Positions 17,967 through 27,024 of a stretch of DNA of 64,000 nt are shown in pieces. Position 1 is the stretch's first letter. Every line of letters starts with the position of its first letter. Location: contig NZ_PNBY01000089.1 of NCBI RefSeq assembly GCF_005886875.1, positions 62,001 through 126,000 on the forward strand, in the 5' to 3' direction. A model generated the notes under the pieces. That model ran no database searches and had not been told where the DNA came from. It saw only the letters and a program-made list of their open reading frames with translations. Source of the stretch: Pseudoalteromonas aurantia. Its GTDB lineage: Bacteria; Pseudomonadota; Gammaproteobacteria; Enterobacterales; Alteromonadaceae. The position numbers and the translations under genes are program-made.

Positions 17967-18321
17967 CCCGCCGTTTTATTTCTAGGCTCGCACAATAATT
18001 TTCAAGCTTTTGAGGACGCCCTACTGCACCATGGAATACTTTGGTAAATTGCGTGGTGAGTTTTTGCCAGTTCTCTGGGGCGATGTTGAATCTGTCTAGA
18101 ATTGGTGAGTTGATTAGGCTTATAGCGCCTCGCTTATCTGCTCGCATACATCGGTCGGTTAGCTCTACCAGTTCTAAATAGGACTTTAATTCAAAGGGTA
18201 AACCTTTAAGCATGTGCTTTCGGGGAGCCTGTAATAGATTATGATATAAAAACACGGTTTTTCGCTTAAATTGCTCTGTTGTCAAGATATTGCCAACCCG
18301 ATTGACAAGCTCCTTAAACAT
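17932..18321 (-). pseudogene. RAYT/IS200-like tyrosine transposase, C-terminal fragment
   Basis: The frame encodes HMLKGLPFELKSYLELVELTDRCMRADKRGAI and SPILDRFNIAPENWQKLTTQF, typical of the C-terminal part of REP-associated tyrosine transposases common in marine gammaproteobacteria. The N-terminal catalytic HUH and Tyr region is missing; an ATG lies at 18319-18321 but the protein upstream is cut off by the end of the dipeptidase gene. It overlaps the tail of the IS110 remnant on the other strand. A defective remnant. Confidence 0.75.
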
Positions 18322-18329
18322 ATCGTTCT

Positions 18330-19004
18330 CTATTTATCCGTGATCTCTACATCAAAGTACTGCGCTTTAAAAGGTTCATTGTTTAAAGTAAAGTGCCACC
18401 ATTCTTCTTTTAACCCTTTAAAGCCAGCATTAAGCATCACTTTCGCTAACAGCATACGATTTGCACGCTGCTGTAAGCTAACTTTAGTCGAAGCAGGCCA
18501 AGACAATGGCGAGAAATAATCCCAGGTTGTGCCCATATCAAGCTCAGTCCCTGAACGCGCGTCAATTAAAGTAACATCCAATGTGCTACCTCGTGAATGA
18601 CCTGATTTGGCAGCAATATACCCTAATTTAAATAGCTGAGACTTATCGACATCAGGATAGAATTTTGCTTTATTTTTTATATCACCTAAATCTTTAGCCC
18701 ATGATACAAAATGATCTACCGCGCTTTGTGGTCTATAGCAATCATATACTTTTAGGCTGAGCCCAAACTGCTGCACCGATGTTTGCGCCACTTTGAGTGC
18801 TGCGAGCGCTCTAAGCGATAATAGACACTTAGGGGCTGCATAACCGGTGATACGGGTACCCACAAAATTATCGGTGCCAAAGTAACGAATATCAGTCACT
18901 AATGACGGGATTGCTTCTTTTACATCATAAAGGTCTTGTGCTTGCACAGATAAAGCCATAAAAGACGCGCCAAGTAATACGTAAGATTGAATGCTTTTTT
19001 TCAT
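18330..19004 (-). CDS. ddpX: Secreted VanX-type D-alanyl-D-alanine dipeptidase
   Basis: Peptidase M15D. A signal peptide (MKKSIQSYVLLGASFMALSVQAQ) precedes the enzyme. The zinc motif SGHSRGSTLDVTLID gives His and Asp ligands, and EEWWHF gives the catalytic Glu and third ligand. LKVYDCYRPQSAV is the conserved substrate-side stretch. The ATG at 19002-19004 is preferred over one 13 codons upstream, since AAGG is 8 bases before it and the signal peptide starts there. Probably recycles cell-wall D-Ala-D-Ala; no vanHA genes are near, so vancomycin resistance is not implied. Confidence 0.9.
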   Translation of the reverse strand: MKKSIQSYVLLGASFMALSVQAQDLYDVKEAIPSLVTDIRYFGTDNFVGTRITGYAAPKCLLSLRALAALKVAQTSVQQFGLSLKVYDCYRPQSAVDHFVSWAKDLGDIKNKAKFYPDVDKSQLFKLGYIAAKSGHSRGSTLDVTLIDARSGTELDMGTTWDYFSPLSWPASTKVSLQQRANRMLLAKVMLNAGFKGLKEEWWHFTLNNEPFKAQYFDVEITDK

Positions 19005-19313
19005 AATAAAGACCTTAAATATGATGTACTTAAAAACTAGCAAAACAATATGTACGAAGTATGAAGTCTATGGCTCAACGAGCACACCGTGTAGTATGCC
19101 TTAAAATGCGTGTTATAAGCACATAGGCTCGTTAAAAATAACATGAGTCAAAATGTTTAACATTGCTATCAAAAACACAACTTATTGGTCAATTTTATCA
19201 TTACTGAATTTCCAAACCGAAAATAACTCTATATTTTACAGAGACTTAAATTTTGGCATCATGGTTGCTATAGTATGAGCAAATAAAAGTATAAAAATTC
19301 TAGGAACAACACA
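19005..19313. other. Intergenic region of divergent genes
   Basis: 309 AT-rich bases between the dipeptidase and the beta-solenoid lipoprotein. A weak promoter candidate for the rightward gene is TTAAAT, 17 bases, TATAGT ending near 19276. No other feature seen. Confidence 0.35.
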
Positions 19314-20297
19314 ATGATGAAACTACTTACTCCAATATGCGCAGCACTCATGTTAAGCGGCTGTATTGTCCACGTTGGTGGTTCGGCAGCACATGCAGAT
19401 CAACACACAGAGCAGCAATTGGTATTAGATGCGACACAATTAACCACGCTGAACGCCAACTTAGAAGCAGGTTCATTAACCATTATTGGTTCACCAAAAG
19501 CGACCGATATAAAAGTAAATGCTGATATTTATACCTTTGAAAACTCAGAATACACCTTGACCTTAGACAGCTCAGGTGACACTGCTAAATTAGTCGCAAA
19601 AACGGCATCACGCAGCGGTAATGTATGGGTGGTGGGTGGCCAAAGTCCCCGTATTAATCTGGCTATCACAGTGCCTGAAAGTTTAATTTTAGACATTGAA
19701 GATGAGTCTGGCGATATCAACATACAGCGTATGAAAAACCAAATTAAGATTGAAGATGGCTCGGGTGATATTACGGTTAATGGTGCTCAACACATCAGCA
19801 TCAGCGACAGCTCTGGCGACATTGACATCAATGAAGGTGGAAATATCAATATAGATGATGGTTCTGGAGACATTGAAATTTATGGTGTACAGACGGTTAA
19901 TATCACCGACGGTTCTGGCGGCTTATTCATCAAAAATGCGCAAGGAGATATCAATATTGTCGATGACTCTGGCGACTTAACCGTGCGTGACACCCGTGGT
20001 GAAATAACCATCGAAGATGGCTCTGGTAGCCTTGAAATTAAAAATGCACTTGGCAACATAAAAATTGATGACGATAGCGGTGATTTAACGATTGCACACA
20101 CCAGTAAAAATGTTGATATTGAAGATCACAGTGGCAGTATTTCTATTGAACAAGTGTCAGGTAAAGTAACTATAGACGATGGGGCTGGTGATATTTATAT
20201 TAATGGCGCTGGCAGCCTACATATTGCAGACGCAGGCCCAGGTGATGTGAATATCGACAATATCAAAGGCAGTGTGTCTGGCGACTTAAGCCGTTAA
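19314..20297 (+). CDS. Lipoprotein built of short DxSGD repeats, predicted beta-solenoid
   Basis: Lipobox MLSGC anchors the protein at about Cys17. After a leading domain (residues 20-125) the remainder is a run of short repeats, each with an I-x-I-x-D-x-S-G-D core: DIEDESGDINI, KIEDGSGDITV, SISDSSGDIDI, NIDDGSGDIEI, NITDGSGGLFI, NIVDDSGDLTV, TIEDGSGSLEI, KIDDDSGDLTI, DIEDHSGSISI, TIDDGAGDIYI. Regular alternating hydrophobic residues with acidic turns suggest a right-handed beta-helix like DUF4097 proteins, and perhaps Ca binding. Function unknown; location is the cell envelope. GGAAC precedes the start; ATG 19314 and 19317 are both possible. Confidence 0.8.
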   Translation: MMKLLTPICAALMLSGCIVHVGGSAAHADQHTEQQLVLDATQLTTLNANLEAGSLTIIGSPKATDIKVNADIYTFENSEYTLTLDSSGDTAKLVAKTASRSGNVWVVGGQSPRINLAITVPESLILDIEDESGDINIQRMKNQIKIEDGSGDITVNGAQHISISDSSGDIDINEGGNINIDDGSGDIEIYGVQTVNITDGSGGLFIKNAQGDINIVDDSGDLTVRDTRGEITIEDGSGSLEIKNALGNIKIDDDSGDLTIAHTSKNVDIEDHSGSISIEQVSGKVTIDDGAGDIYINGAGSLHIADAGPGDVNIDNIKGSVSGDLSR

Positions 20298-20424
20298 TCA
20301 TAAACACGCAATTAAATTACAGATCCAAGCTGTGGGTAGATTATCACTGTGTTTACCCACGCAACCTGCTGATTTTTTGGCTAACGTATATTGAACATAA
20401 GCTACCTATTCTCTCATCTCCCCC

Positions 20425-20454
20425 TTGAAATGACCTTGAAAAACCCTTTACACT
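20425..20454 (+). promoter_or_regulatory. Candidate sigma-70 promoter of the ABC-F transcript
   Basis: TTGAAA (20425-20430), 18 bases, TACACT (20449-20454). Transcription would start near 20461, leaving a leader of about 187 bases before the ABC-F gene, with a small open frame in it. Confidence 0.5.
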
Positions 20455-20478
20455 ATTACCCACTTTTTATTGTGGAGT

Positions 20479-20547
20479 ATGCGCCGTCATGAACAACTAA
20501 GTCCTGTTATCCGAATTTTCATTCTTTTTTTGGATCTACAGGGTTAG
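20479..20547 (+). CDS. Putative regulatory leader peptide (22 residues) upstream of ABC-F gene
   Basis: An ATG at 20479, with GGAG just upstream, opens a frame MRRHEQLSPVIRIFILFLDL ending QG at a TAG (20545-20547). It lies alone in the 187-base leader between the candidate promoter and the ABC-F start. Attenuation by ribosome stalling on a short leader is established for several antibiotic-resistance ABC-F genes, so this may be such a leader. A second tiny frame (ATG at 20489, three codons, then TAA) overlaps it. Expression is unproven. Confidence 0.4.
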   Translation: MRRHEQLSPVIRIFILFLDLQG

Positions 20548-20647
20548 TGGGCGTGGCTCTATACCTTTCATATTTTTGTGTGGCATGCACGCTGCACTTA
20601 GCATTTTGGCTACCTCACTGCGCCTGTTTTATTTCAGGAGGCAATAG

Positions 20648-22225
20648 ATGCCGATATTTCAAATTCACACTATCAGCTTTAATCTAGCTCACGGTGAGCA
20701 GCTTTTTAATAACCTATCTTGGAGTTTAAACGCTCACCGTTCGGCGCTTATCGGGCGTAATGGCGTTGGTAAGTCAGTGCTTATCAACCTCATTCGAGGC
20801 AAACTTTCACCCACGCAAGGTAGTATCACCTGCCATAAAAATATAGGGTACTTTGATCAACAACATGAAGAAGTTTCCCCAAACTCAACACTCAGCATCG
20901 CAGCTTATTTGGGATTATCAACTCCCTTATTAGCCCTAGAAGCCATTGCCAATGGCAGCTGCGATCCCGATGATTTTGCTGCAGTAGGAGACAACTGGCT
21001 TTTAGCGCAGCACTTAAGCGCGCAGCTTTCTGCACTCAACATCCCCTCTGACTACTGGCAACACTGCAATACACTCAGCGGCGGCCAACTTGCCCGTTTA
21101 AAGCTCTGGCAGCTGTTCAATGCAAATTACTCAGCGCTTATTTTAGATGAACCCTCAAACCATTTAGACTTACACGCTAAACAATGGCTTAATGAACAAA
21201 TCGATGCCTTTAATGGACCGCTCTTAATTGTTAGCCATGATCCACAACTACTAAAACACATCCCCTATATTTATGAGCTTACACCCCATGGCCTAAACAC
21301 GTTTTCAGGTAATTATGACGACTTTATAGCCGCCAAAAAACGTGCCTCACAGGCGTTAGCACAACAAATTAGTCACGTAAAAAAACAACAACGTAAACTC
21401 CAATTAGAAACACAAAAAAACCAGGAGAAAGCACAACAACGTGCTGCAAAAGGTAAGGCTCTGCGCAAGCGAGGTAGCCAAGCTAAAGTATTATTAGATG
21501 CCAAAAAAGACCAAGCTACCGCCAACAGTAAACGCCAAAAAACCAGTGTGCAACAACAGCAGATTAAGTTGTCAGGCACAACCAATACCTTACTGGCTAA
21601 ACAGATCCAACCCGAGCACACACATTTTTCGCTACAAACACAGGCTAGTCATAATAAAAAAGCCATCGTACGCGCTCTGCAACTTACCTTACCTTATGGT
21701 ACAAATACCGCCATAGACCTCGTTGTATGTGAAGGAGAAAAATGGCATATCAGCGGAGGAAATGGCACAGGTAAAACAACGCTCTTCACTATATTACAAC
21801 GTAAAGCAGAAGCCATATCCGGTACATTACAGCTTAATTCAGCAGTTTTTTGCCTCGACCAACATTATCAACTGCTTGCGCTTAACCGTAGCGTATTAGA
21901 CAACGTAAACGATTTTTGCCCGACACTGTCTACCTGCGAGGCTCGCACACAGCTCGCTGGCATTGGCTTTAAAGCAGAGCAAGTGTACATAACGGCCGAC
22001 AAAATAAGTGGTGGTCAAAAAATGAAATTAGCCATGCTCATTGTGAGCCACCAGCCAAAACGGCCCATACTGTTACTCGACGAACCCGATAACCACCTAG
22101 ACGCCGCCAGCAAACAACATCTAGCAGATGCGCTCAGTCGATACAATGGCGCTTTATTATTAATCAGTCACGACCCCACGTTCATTGCGCAAGTTGGAGT
22201 TGACCGCACACTCAACCTCTCATAG
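20648..22225 (+). CDS. ABC-F family ATP-binding cassette protein
   Basis: Two ATPase domains and no membrane segment. First cassette: Walker A GRNGVGKS (36-43), signature LSGGQLARLKL, Walker B ALILDEPSNHLDLH. Second: GGNGTGKT, ISGGQKMKLAM, ILLLDEPDNHLDAAS. They are joined by a charged linker (about residues 225-300, rich in K, Q and R) as in ribosome-associated ABC-F proteins. ABC-F factors bind the ribosomal E site to relieve stalling or protect against antibiotics. A strong AGGAGG ribosome site lies 7 bases before the ATG. Possible leader-peptide control upstream. Whether it is a resistance or a housekeeping factor cannot be told from sequence alone. Confidence 0.9.
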   Translation: MPIFQIHTISFNLAHGEQLFNNLSWSLNAHRSALIGRNGVGKSVLINLIRGKLSPTQGSITCHKNIGYFDQQHEEVSPNSTLSIAAYLGLSTPLLALEAIANGSCDPDDFAAVGDNWLLAQHLSAQLSALNIPSDYWQHCNTLSGGQLARLKLWQLFNANYSALILDEPSNHLDLHAKQWLNEQIDAFNGPLLIVSHDPQLLKHIPYIYELTPHGLNTFSGNYDDFIAAKKRASQALAQQISHVKKQQRKLQLETQKNQEKAQQRAAKGKALRKRGSQAKVLLDAKKDQATANSKRQKTSVQQQQIKLSGTTNTLLAKQIQPEHTHFSLQTQASHNKKAIVRALQLTLPYGTNTAIDLVVCEGEKWHISGGNGTGKTTLFTILQRKAEAISGTLQLNSAVFCLDQHYQLLALNRSVLDNVNDFCPTLSTCEARTQLAGIGFKAEQVYITADKISGGQKMKLAMLIVSHQPKRPILLLDEPDNHLDAASKQHLADALSRYNGALLLISHDPTFIAQVGVDRTLNLS

Positions 22226-22249
22226 CACCGTCTATAATTTCTCACCTAA

Positions 22250-22492
22250 TTAGCACGGTGTTAGCGTATTTTTAGTCACCGGCACTGTGCTTAATAAAAT
22301 GAATGCATTCAATACAGGGTTTGTTAACCGCGCTTGTGCATACACCAACGAAACTTCTAAAAAGGGCGTAATAAACTCAGTAAAAATAGTCATCAACTGA
22401 CCACTGTCTAAAAAAGATTTCACCATAAAACGTGGTAGCCTCGCCACATCGTGGCCTTGCGCTGCAAAATATGGCAGATGTTGAAAAAGAGT
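22250..22492 (-). pseudogene. LysR-type regulator, C-terminal remnant
   Basis: On the minus strand LPYFAAQGHDVARLPRFMVK, then SFLDSGQLMTIFTEF and PLEVSLVYAQARLTNPVLNAFI match the end of the substrate-binding domain of LysR regulators. The frame begins four codons after a TGA at 22493-22495, so the DNA-binding and most of the effector domain are missing. Confidence 0.7.
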
Positions 22493-22962
22493 TCATTGAA
22501 TTCTTAAAATCAGAAAAAAACTGTGTATAACCGAATTGTTGCTCACCACCGAAACAACAATACCAGCCCAGAATTTGTTGATGCCTATTATCAGGCATAT
22601 CATGGCAAGCTCGCGATAAAATAAGTCAATCACGCGCTAGGTACGCTTTAGGTAAAAGTACATTTAAGGTAAGCATACTTTGACAGTGAGCTGGCATGTA
22701 AAGCCCCTTTACATGTTCAAGAACCTTGTTCCAAAAGCACCTTACAATGCTTATGCATAAAATGACAAAACACCCTTTAGGTATGTTCACCCGACAACGA
22801 GTCAATCATTTACGCGCCTCCTCTACAGGATCATGCTAACGGCATACTGACATTAAACACTACCTAAAGAGACTCTCAGCGTATCAAAAACATAAAAATC
22901 TAAGCACAATTTTAACTAGGATGCTAATGTAATTATAAAGAGAGTCATTATATGAGGCTTAA
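22493..22962. other. Degenerate intergenic region with a perfect palindrome
   Basis: About 470 bases. Short coding-like fragments occur on the plus strand (22471-22530 in one frame, then RIVAHHRNNNTSPEFVDAYY in another, ending TAA at 22621-22623), compatible with a frameshifted remnant I cannot identify. A perfect palindrome lies at 22695-22715, described separately. Confidence 0.4.
22695..22715. repeat. Palindromic element, copy 1
   Basis: Stem CATGTAAAG / CTTTACATG (9 bases, perfect) around loop CCC. The core GTAAAG-CCC-CTTTAC recurs at 49778-49792 and, with one mismatch, at 60489-60509. Confidence 0.75.
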
Positions 22963-24738
22963 GTGCTAGAAAATTTAAACATCACTAAAAAGCTCCCGTT
23001 TGTTATGATCAGTTTTGCGCTTTTATCTGCATTAGTGACAGGGGTAATCGCCTATATAAATACCTCTGACGAGCTAAAAACAGCAGCGCAAGATAAATTA
23101 TTTTCATTACTAGAGTCACGCAAAGCTACGTTGCGTCACTATTTTGATGACATAAGCAATGATGTGCTTTTCCATGCACAAAGCCCCGCAATCAGAAACG
23201 CTCTTTCCGCATTTTCTCTGTCATGGAATGAGTTGGGACATGCGCCAACCGAGCAATTGCAACGCGCCTATGTTGAGCAAAACCCTTATGCAGATGGGCA
23301 AAAAAGTGCTTTTTTACAGGCCAAAAACGATACTCGTTATGATCAAGTCCACGCACAATATCACCCCACCTTTCTTAACCTGACGACCCTAAATTACTAT
23401 CACGACTTGTTTCTTTTCGATACGCGAGGGAACTTAGTGTATACCGTTGCAAAAGAACGAGACTTTGCCACTAACATTTTGACGGGGGAATGGGCACACA
23501 CGCATTTAGCCAGTACATTTATTGCTATCATGAACACTACCCAACCGAGTAAAATCATCTTTGAAGACTTTCAATTATACCCGCCTAGTAACAACGAGCC
23601 TGCTGGGTTTATTGGTACTCGAATAACAAACATAGATAATGTTGTCATTGGTGTACTCATTTTTCAAATGCCCATCTCTCCGCTTAATACCGTGATGCAA
23701 GTGACGGCAGGAATGGGTAAATCAGGTGAAACATATATTGTTGGTCCAGATAAGCTCATGCGCAGTGATTCTCGCTTTTTTACCGGAGAAAGTATATTAA
23801 AGACCCATGTTGATACCCCCTCAGTTGACATGGCACTGGCAGGTCACTCCGGTGTTCATATTATTACAGATTATAGAGGCATATCCGTTTACTCTGCATA
23901 CGCGCCATTTAACTTTGCACAGCTAAGATGGATGATTGCAGCAGAAGTGGACGAGCGTGAGATCATGCAGCCAATTTATAACATGAATTACTTTTTATTT
24001 ATTAGCACAGGTATTGTGATCAGTGTGATCCTGCTATTTGGTTATTTGTTATCTGCCAACATAGCTCGCCCCATAGTCAATATGACCCATATTATGAATC
24101 AGTTGGCCGATAATGACCTCACGGTAAATATTGGTGTACCTGAGCGCCAAGATGAAGTGGGCTATATGGCGAAAGCGCTCAATATTTTTAAAAAAAATGC
24201 CATCGAGCGAGATAAATTTCAAAAGCAGTTAATGTATCTGGCCAATCACGACCCGTTAACCGGGTTGCCGTCTCGGCAATATGGGACCCAGTATTTATCT
24301 GAAATGGTTAAACAATGCGCTCTAAAACACAATAAACTGGCCCTGTTATTTATTGACCTAGATGGCTTTAAAACAGTCAATGACAATTTAGGCCATACAG
24401 AAGGTGACGCTTTATTAATAAAAACGGCGCAAAAGCTGCAAGAAAGCATCAGAGCGAGTGATTTAGTCGCTCGCCTAGGCGGCGATGAATTTATTGTTGT
24501 GCTAACACCTATCACGCACAGCAGTGACTATTTAGAGATAGCAAATCGCATCTTGCAAAAAGTAGACTTCAGCTACAGTACAAACAATAAAAGCGCCCAT
24601 GTAACCGCGAGTATTGGCATAGCCGTCTACCCTGATGATGCCAATTCTGCTCAAGACTTAATTCGGGTTGCTGACTTAGCGATGTACCAAGCTAAAAATG
24701 CAGGCAAAAATAAAGCGAAAAGACCCAAAAACCAATAA
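22963..24738 (+). CDS. Membrane sensor diguanylate cyclase (Cache-HAMP-GGDEF)
   Basis: Makes cyclic-di-GMP. Membrane helix at about residues 13-31, a large periplasmic Cache-type sensing region (35-340; GKSGETYIVGPDKLMRSDSRF and APFNFAQLRWMIAAEVDEREIM are typical), second helix about 345-368, HAMP (ANIARPIVNMTHIMNQLADNDLTVNI), then the GGDEF domain from HDPLTGLPSR. The active-site loop LGGDEFIVVL is intact. No EAL domain. The GTG start has GAGG 5 bases upstream. Stands alone. Confidence 0.92.
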   Translation: MLENLNITKKLPFVMISFALLSALVTGVIAYINTSDELKTAAQDKLFSLLESRKATLRHYFDDISNDVLFHAQSPAIRNALSAFSLSWNELGHAPTEQLQRAYVEQNPYADGQKSAFLQAKNDTRYDQVHAQYHPTFLNLTTLNYYHDLFLFDTRGNLVYTVAKERDFATNILTGEWAHTHLASTFIAIMNTTQPSKIIFEDFQLYPPSNNEPAGFIGTRITNIDNVVIGVLIFQMPISPLNTVMQVTAGMGKSGETYIVGPDKLMRSDSRFFTGESILKTHVDTPSVDMALAGHSGVHIITDYRGISVYSAYAPFNFAQLRWMIAAEVDEREIMQPIYNMNYFLFISTGIVISVILLFGYLLSANIARPIVNMTHIMNQLADNDLTVNIGVPERQDEVGYMAKALNIFKKNAIERDKFQKQLMYLANHDPLTGLPSRQYGTQYLSEMVKQCALKHNKLALLFIDLDGFKTVNDNLGHTEGDALLIKTAQKLQESIRASDLVARLGGDEFIVVLTPITHSSDYLEIANRILQKVDFSYSTNNKSAHVTASIGIAVYPDDANSAQDLIRVADLAMYQAKNAGKNKAKRPKNQ

Positions 24739-24890
24739 AGTAACACTGAATGCGTGCCGACCGCATAACTAAGAGCACCTAAACGGCATGTATTCCACCA
24801 GCTTTGCAAGCACACTCCGTAGATCATAATCCGCCGATAACAAACCGCACAATCATAAAGCTACATAATGATATCACTTACCCAAGTTCA

Positions 24891-26432
24891 TTAAATAAAT
24901 GTCCCATGTAAACCCAAAGGTAAATGATATGGCAAATCTGCGTAAGCAATTGGCCCATCAGGAATGCGCTCTGCATCAAAGACAGCCACACCAGTAGACC
25001 CCTTTACAAAGTTAATATAACTATTTATTAAATACCCCTGACCTTCACGCGTGGCATTGTCTTTGGCAACAAACAATGGCTCTTCAACCATCACATCAAG
25101 CCCAAAATCAAACCGTTCAAATATATCTTTATCCTGATTGTACCGTCCTACCGCGTTAAACTGCGAGCGCGTCCCTTGTGACCCCGTTGTGACACCCGTT
25201 TGCCACTCACTTTTTTGCTGTGCGTAACGTGTATCAAACATTGGAAATTCCATATCACGTGACGTGCGCACTAATTTCGCACGCTGCGCCGTTAAATCAA
25301 TGATGATTTGACTGGCATTGGCTTTTTTATTGCTTTTCTTCTCTCCTATTAAATCGGCCATGCCAGTATGGTATACATACGCATCGTCATACCAACACGT
25401 GTTTAATACCAAGTTATTACCTTGCTGCCAACTGTTGCCAAAATGAAAGATAAACCCTGGCTCAAAAGGAATACGGTGCGACGCCGTCAATATATTTTTA
25501 TCAATCACCAGTAACTCACCGCCTAGATGTGGCTGCCATTTAAAAGACTCAACATAAACATCCGATAACCGATCCAAAACCAAAGGTGACAAATAAAACA
25601 CCAAATATTTATCTGTAATAGCAAAATCATGAATATAGCTACTTTGCGATAGCTCAATCAATTTAAACTCGCGCAGCGCACCATTCGCATGTAAATGATA
25701 CAGCACCATTGTGGGCTTGCCAGAATAAGAAATGTTACCAAAGTTCCAAATACTGCCGTCTTTATCATGATGGGGATGCGCAGAAAAAGGCACACCATCA
25801 AGAGCATCATTAAACTTAACTTGCCCAAGCGTATCGAGTGACGAACGATCAACCCGATATGGCGATGCCGCTTCCCACATAGCCCACAACTCGCCCTGAA
25901 TGGGCAGTAACGCCGTATTTGCTTGACTTACACTTTGCGCGCTGGTTGGTAGTGCTACGTTTTCAAAGCGTGTACCAGTGCCTGAATATAAAAACTGATT
26001 GGCGGCATGCTCTTCCATAAATTTTTGCGTACGGACAAATTTGCCCTTGTGTGTCATGCCCTGCTGCGATAGCCCAAAGTGATTAACCATACCATCACCA
26101 TCGAAAAAGTGCTGATATCGCTCATTGCCCCGAGCGCGCAGCGCCGGCCCATTTCGATATAAGTCATGACCTACTAGCTGCTCTGGAAGCTTACCGTGCC
26201 AGGGTTGAAAATGTGCTGGAATATCGTTTTTGATCCCCTCATAACATCTCAAACGACTATGTTCACTGAGTTTATCATTGAACTTTTTTGCATAGGGACT
26301 TAATGACCGCTGCCCTTTATTAGATAAAACCGAAGATGCCACACTTGATGGGCTAAATCCCATTGCTGTTGATGCAACAGTAGAGGCAAGCGTTGATGAT
26401 AATGCGGCATTTAAAAATTGACGACGATCCAT
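24891..26432 (-). CDS. Tat-exported carotenoid oxygenase (RPE65/CCD family)
   Basis: Non-haem iron enzyme family cleaving polyene chains or related alkenes. MDRRQFLNAALSSTLASTVA is a twin-arginine signal. The four iron-binding His are recognisable: in SAHPHHDKDG, SSYIHDFAI, GFIFHFGNSW and the C-terminal PLGLHGTFI. NGPALRARGNERYQHFFDGDGMVNHF matches the family N-terminal region. Length 513 is usual. Bacterial members are mostly cytoplasmic, so periplasmic export is notable. A DUF2141 gene lies 31 bases upstream in the same direction and probably forms an operon. The substrate is unknown; no carotenoid biosynthesis genes are in the window. Confidence 0.9.
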   Translation of the reverse strand: MDRRQFLNAALSSTLASTVASTAMGFSPSSVASSVLSNKGQRSLSPYAKKFNDKLSEHSRLRCYEGIKNDIPAHFQPWHGKLPEQLVGHDLYRNGPALRARGNERYQHFFDGDGMVNHFGLSQQGMTHKGKFVRTQKFMEEHAANQFLYSGTGTRFENVALPTSAQSVSQANTALLPIQGELWAMWEAASPYRVDRSSLDTLGQVKFNDALDGVPFSAHPHHDKDGSIWNFGNISYSGKPTMVLYHLHANGALREFKLIELSQSSYIHDFAITDKYLVFYLSPLVLDRLSDVYVESFKWQPHLGGELLVIDKNILTASHRIPFEPGFIFHFGNSWQQGNNLVLNTCWYDDAYVYHTGMADLIGEKKSNKKANASQIIIDLTAQRAKLVRTSRDMEFPMFDTRYAQQKSEWQTGVTTGSQGTRSQFNAVGRYNQDKDIFERFDFGLDVMVEEPLFVAKDNATREGQGYLINSYINFVKGSTGVAVFDAERIPDGPIAYADLPYHLPLGLHGTFI

Positions 26433-26463
26433 GAGGTTCTCCTATCGGGCAGTAATCACTAAA

Positions 26464-26886
26464 TTAACGTAGTTCAATATTGGTATTGATATGCGTGTCG
26501 CTCACGTTAACCGCTAACTGAGCAAACTTAGGCGGGCCCATTAAACGCGGGTTATTGCTAAATCCGTAAGGTTCGTTCGGGATCCCCATTAAGTTTCGCC
26601 CTAGCTTTCCATCACCATTGAGATCTTGATACACCATCACCGCGTAATCTCCATGCGCTAAATCCATCACTGTAAAAGTGAGCTGCGCAGCATCTGCTTT
26701 TTGTTCAAGTACTTCAAATGCTTGATATTGCTTCATACCTTTGGCTGAATCATAGATAGCAACCTTAATTGTGCCCTGATTTTCTTTGACATTATTTAAA
26801 TTAATATTAAGCTGCGCAGCCTGTGCTGAAAGTGCCATACTAGATAAAGTGATCATTGCGGTTGTTAAACGAGTAAAAGTATTCAT
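26464..26886 (-). CDS. Secreted DUF2141 protein
   Basis: 140 residues with a signal peptide cleaved near AQA. Contains GTIKVAIYDSAKGMKQYQAFE, GDYAVMVYQDLNGDGKLGRNLMGIPNEPYGFSNN, which are the DUF2141 hallmarks (DxNxDGKLDxNxxGxPxExYGFSN). The loop DLNGDGKLG resembles a calcium-binding loop. Members are periplasmic, of unknown role. Probable first gene of an operon with the carotenoid oxygenase. Confidence 0.88.
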   Translation of the reverse strand: MNTFTRLTTAMITLSSMALSAQAAQLNINLNNVKENQGTIKVAIYDSAKGMKQYQAFEVLEQKADAAQLTFTVMDLAHGDYAVMVYQDLNGDGKLGRNLMGIPNEPYGFSNNPRLMGPPKFAQLAVNVSDTHINTNIELR

Positions 26887-27024
26887 AATAAATCCTATTA
26901 GTTATTAGTTGTTCGCTGCTGATAGGATGTACTTTACCGAATGACGTGACGAGGCGCCTGTTGCATATGTCATAAACGTACCGTGACAAATGTCACTATG
27001 ATAAAAGCAGCAATAAGCAGGTGA

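Noticed and set aside
18330..19004. Vancomycin resistance gene cluster
   Set aside because: Only a VanX-type dipeptidase is present, with a signal peptide; vanH, vanA and regulators are absent, and Gram-negative copies serve in peptide turnover.
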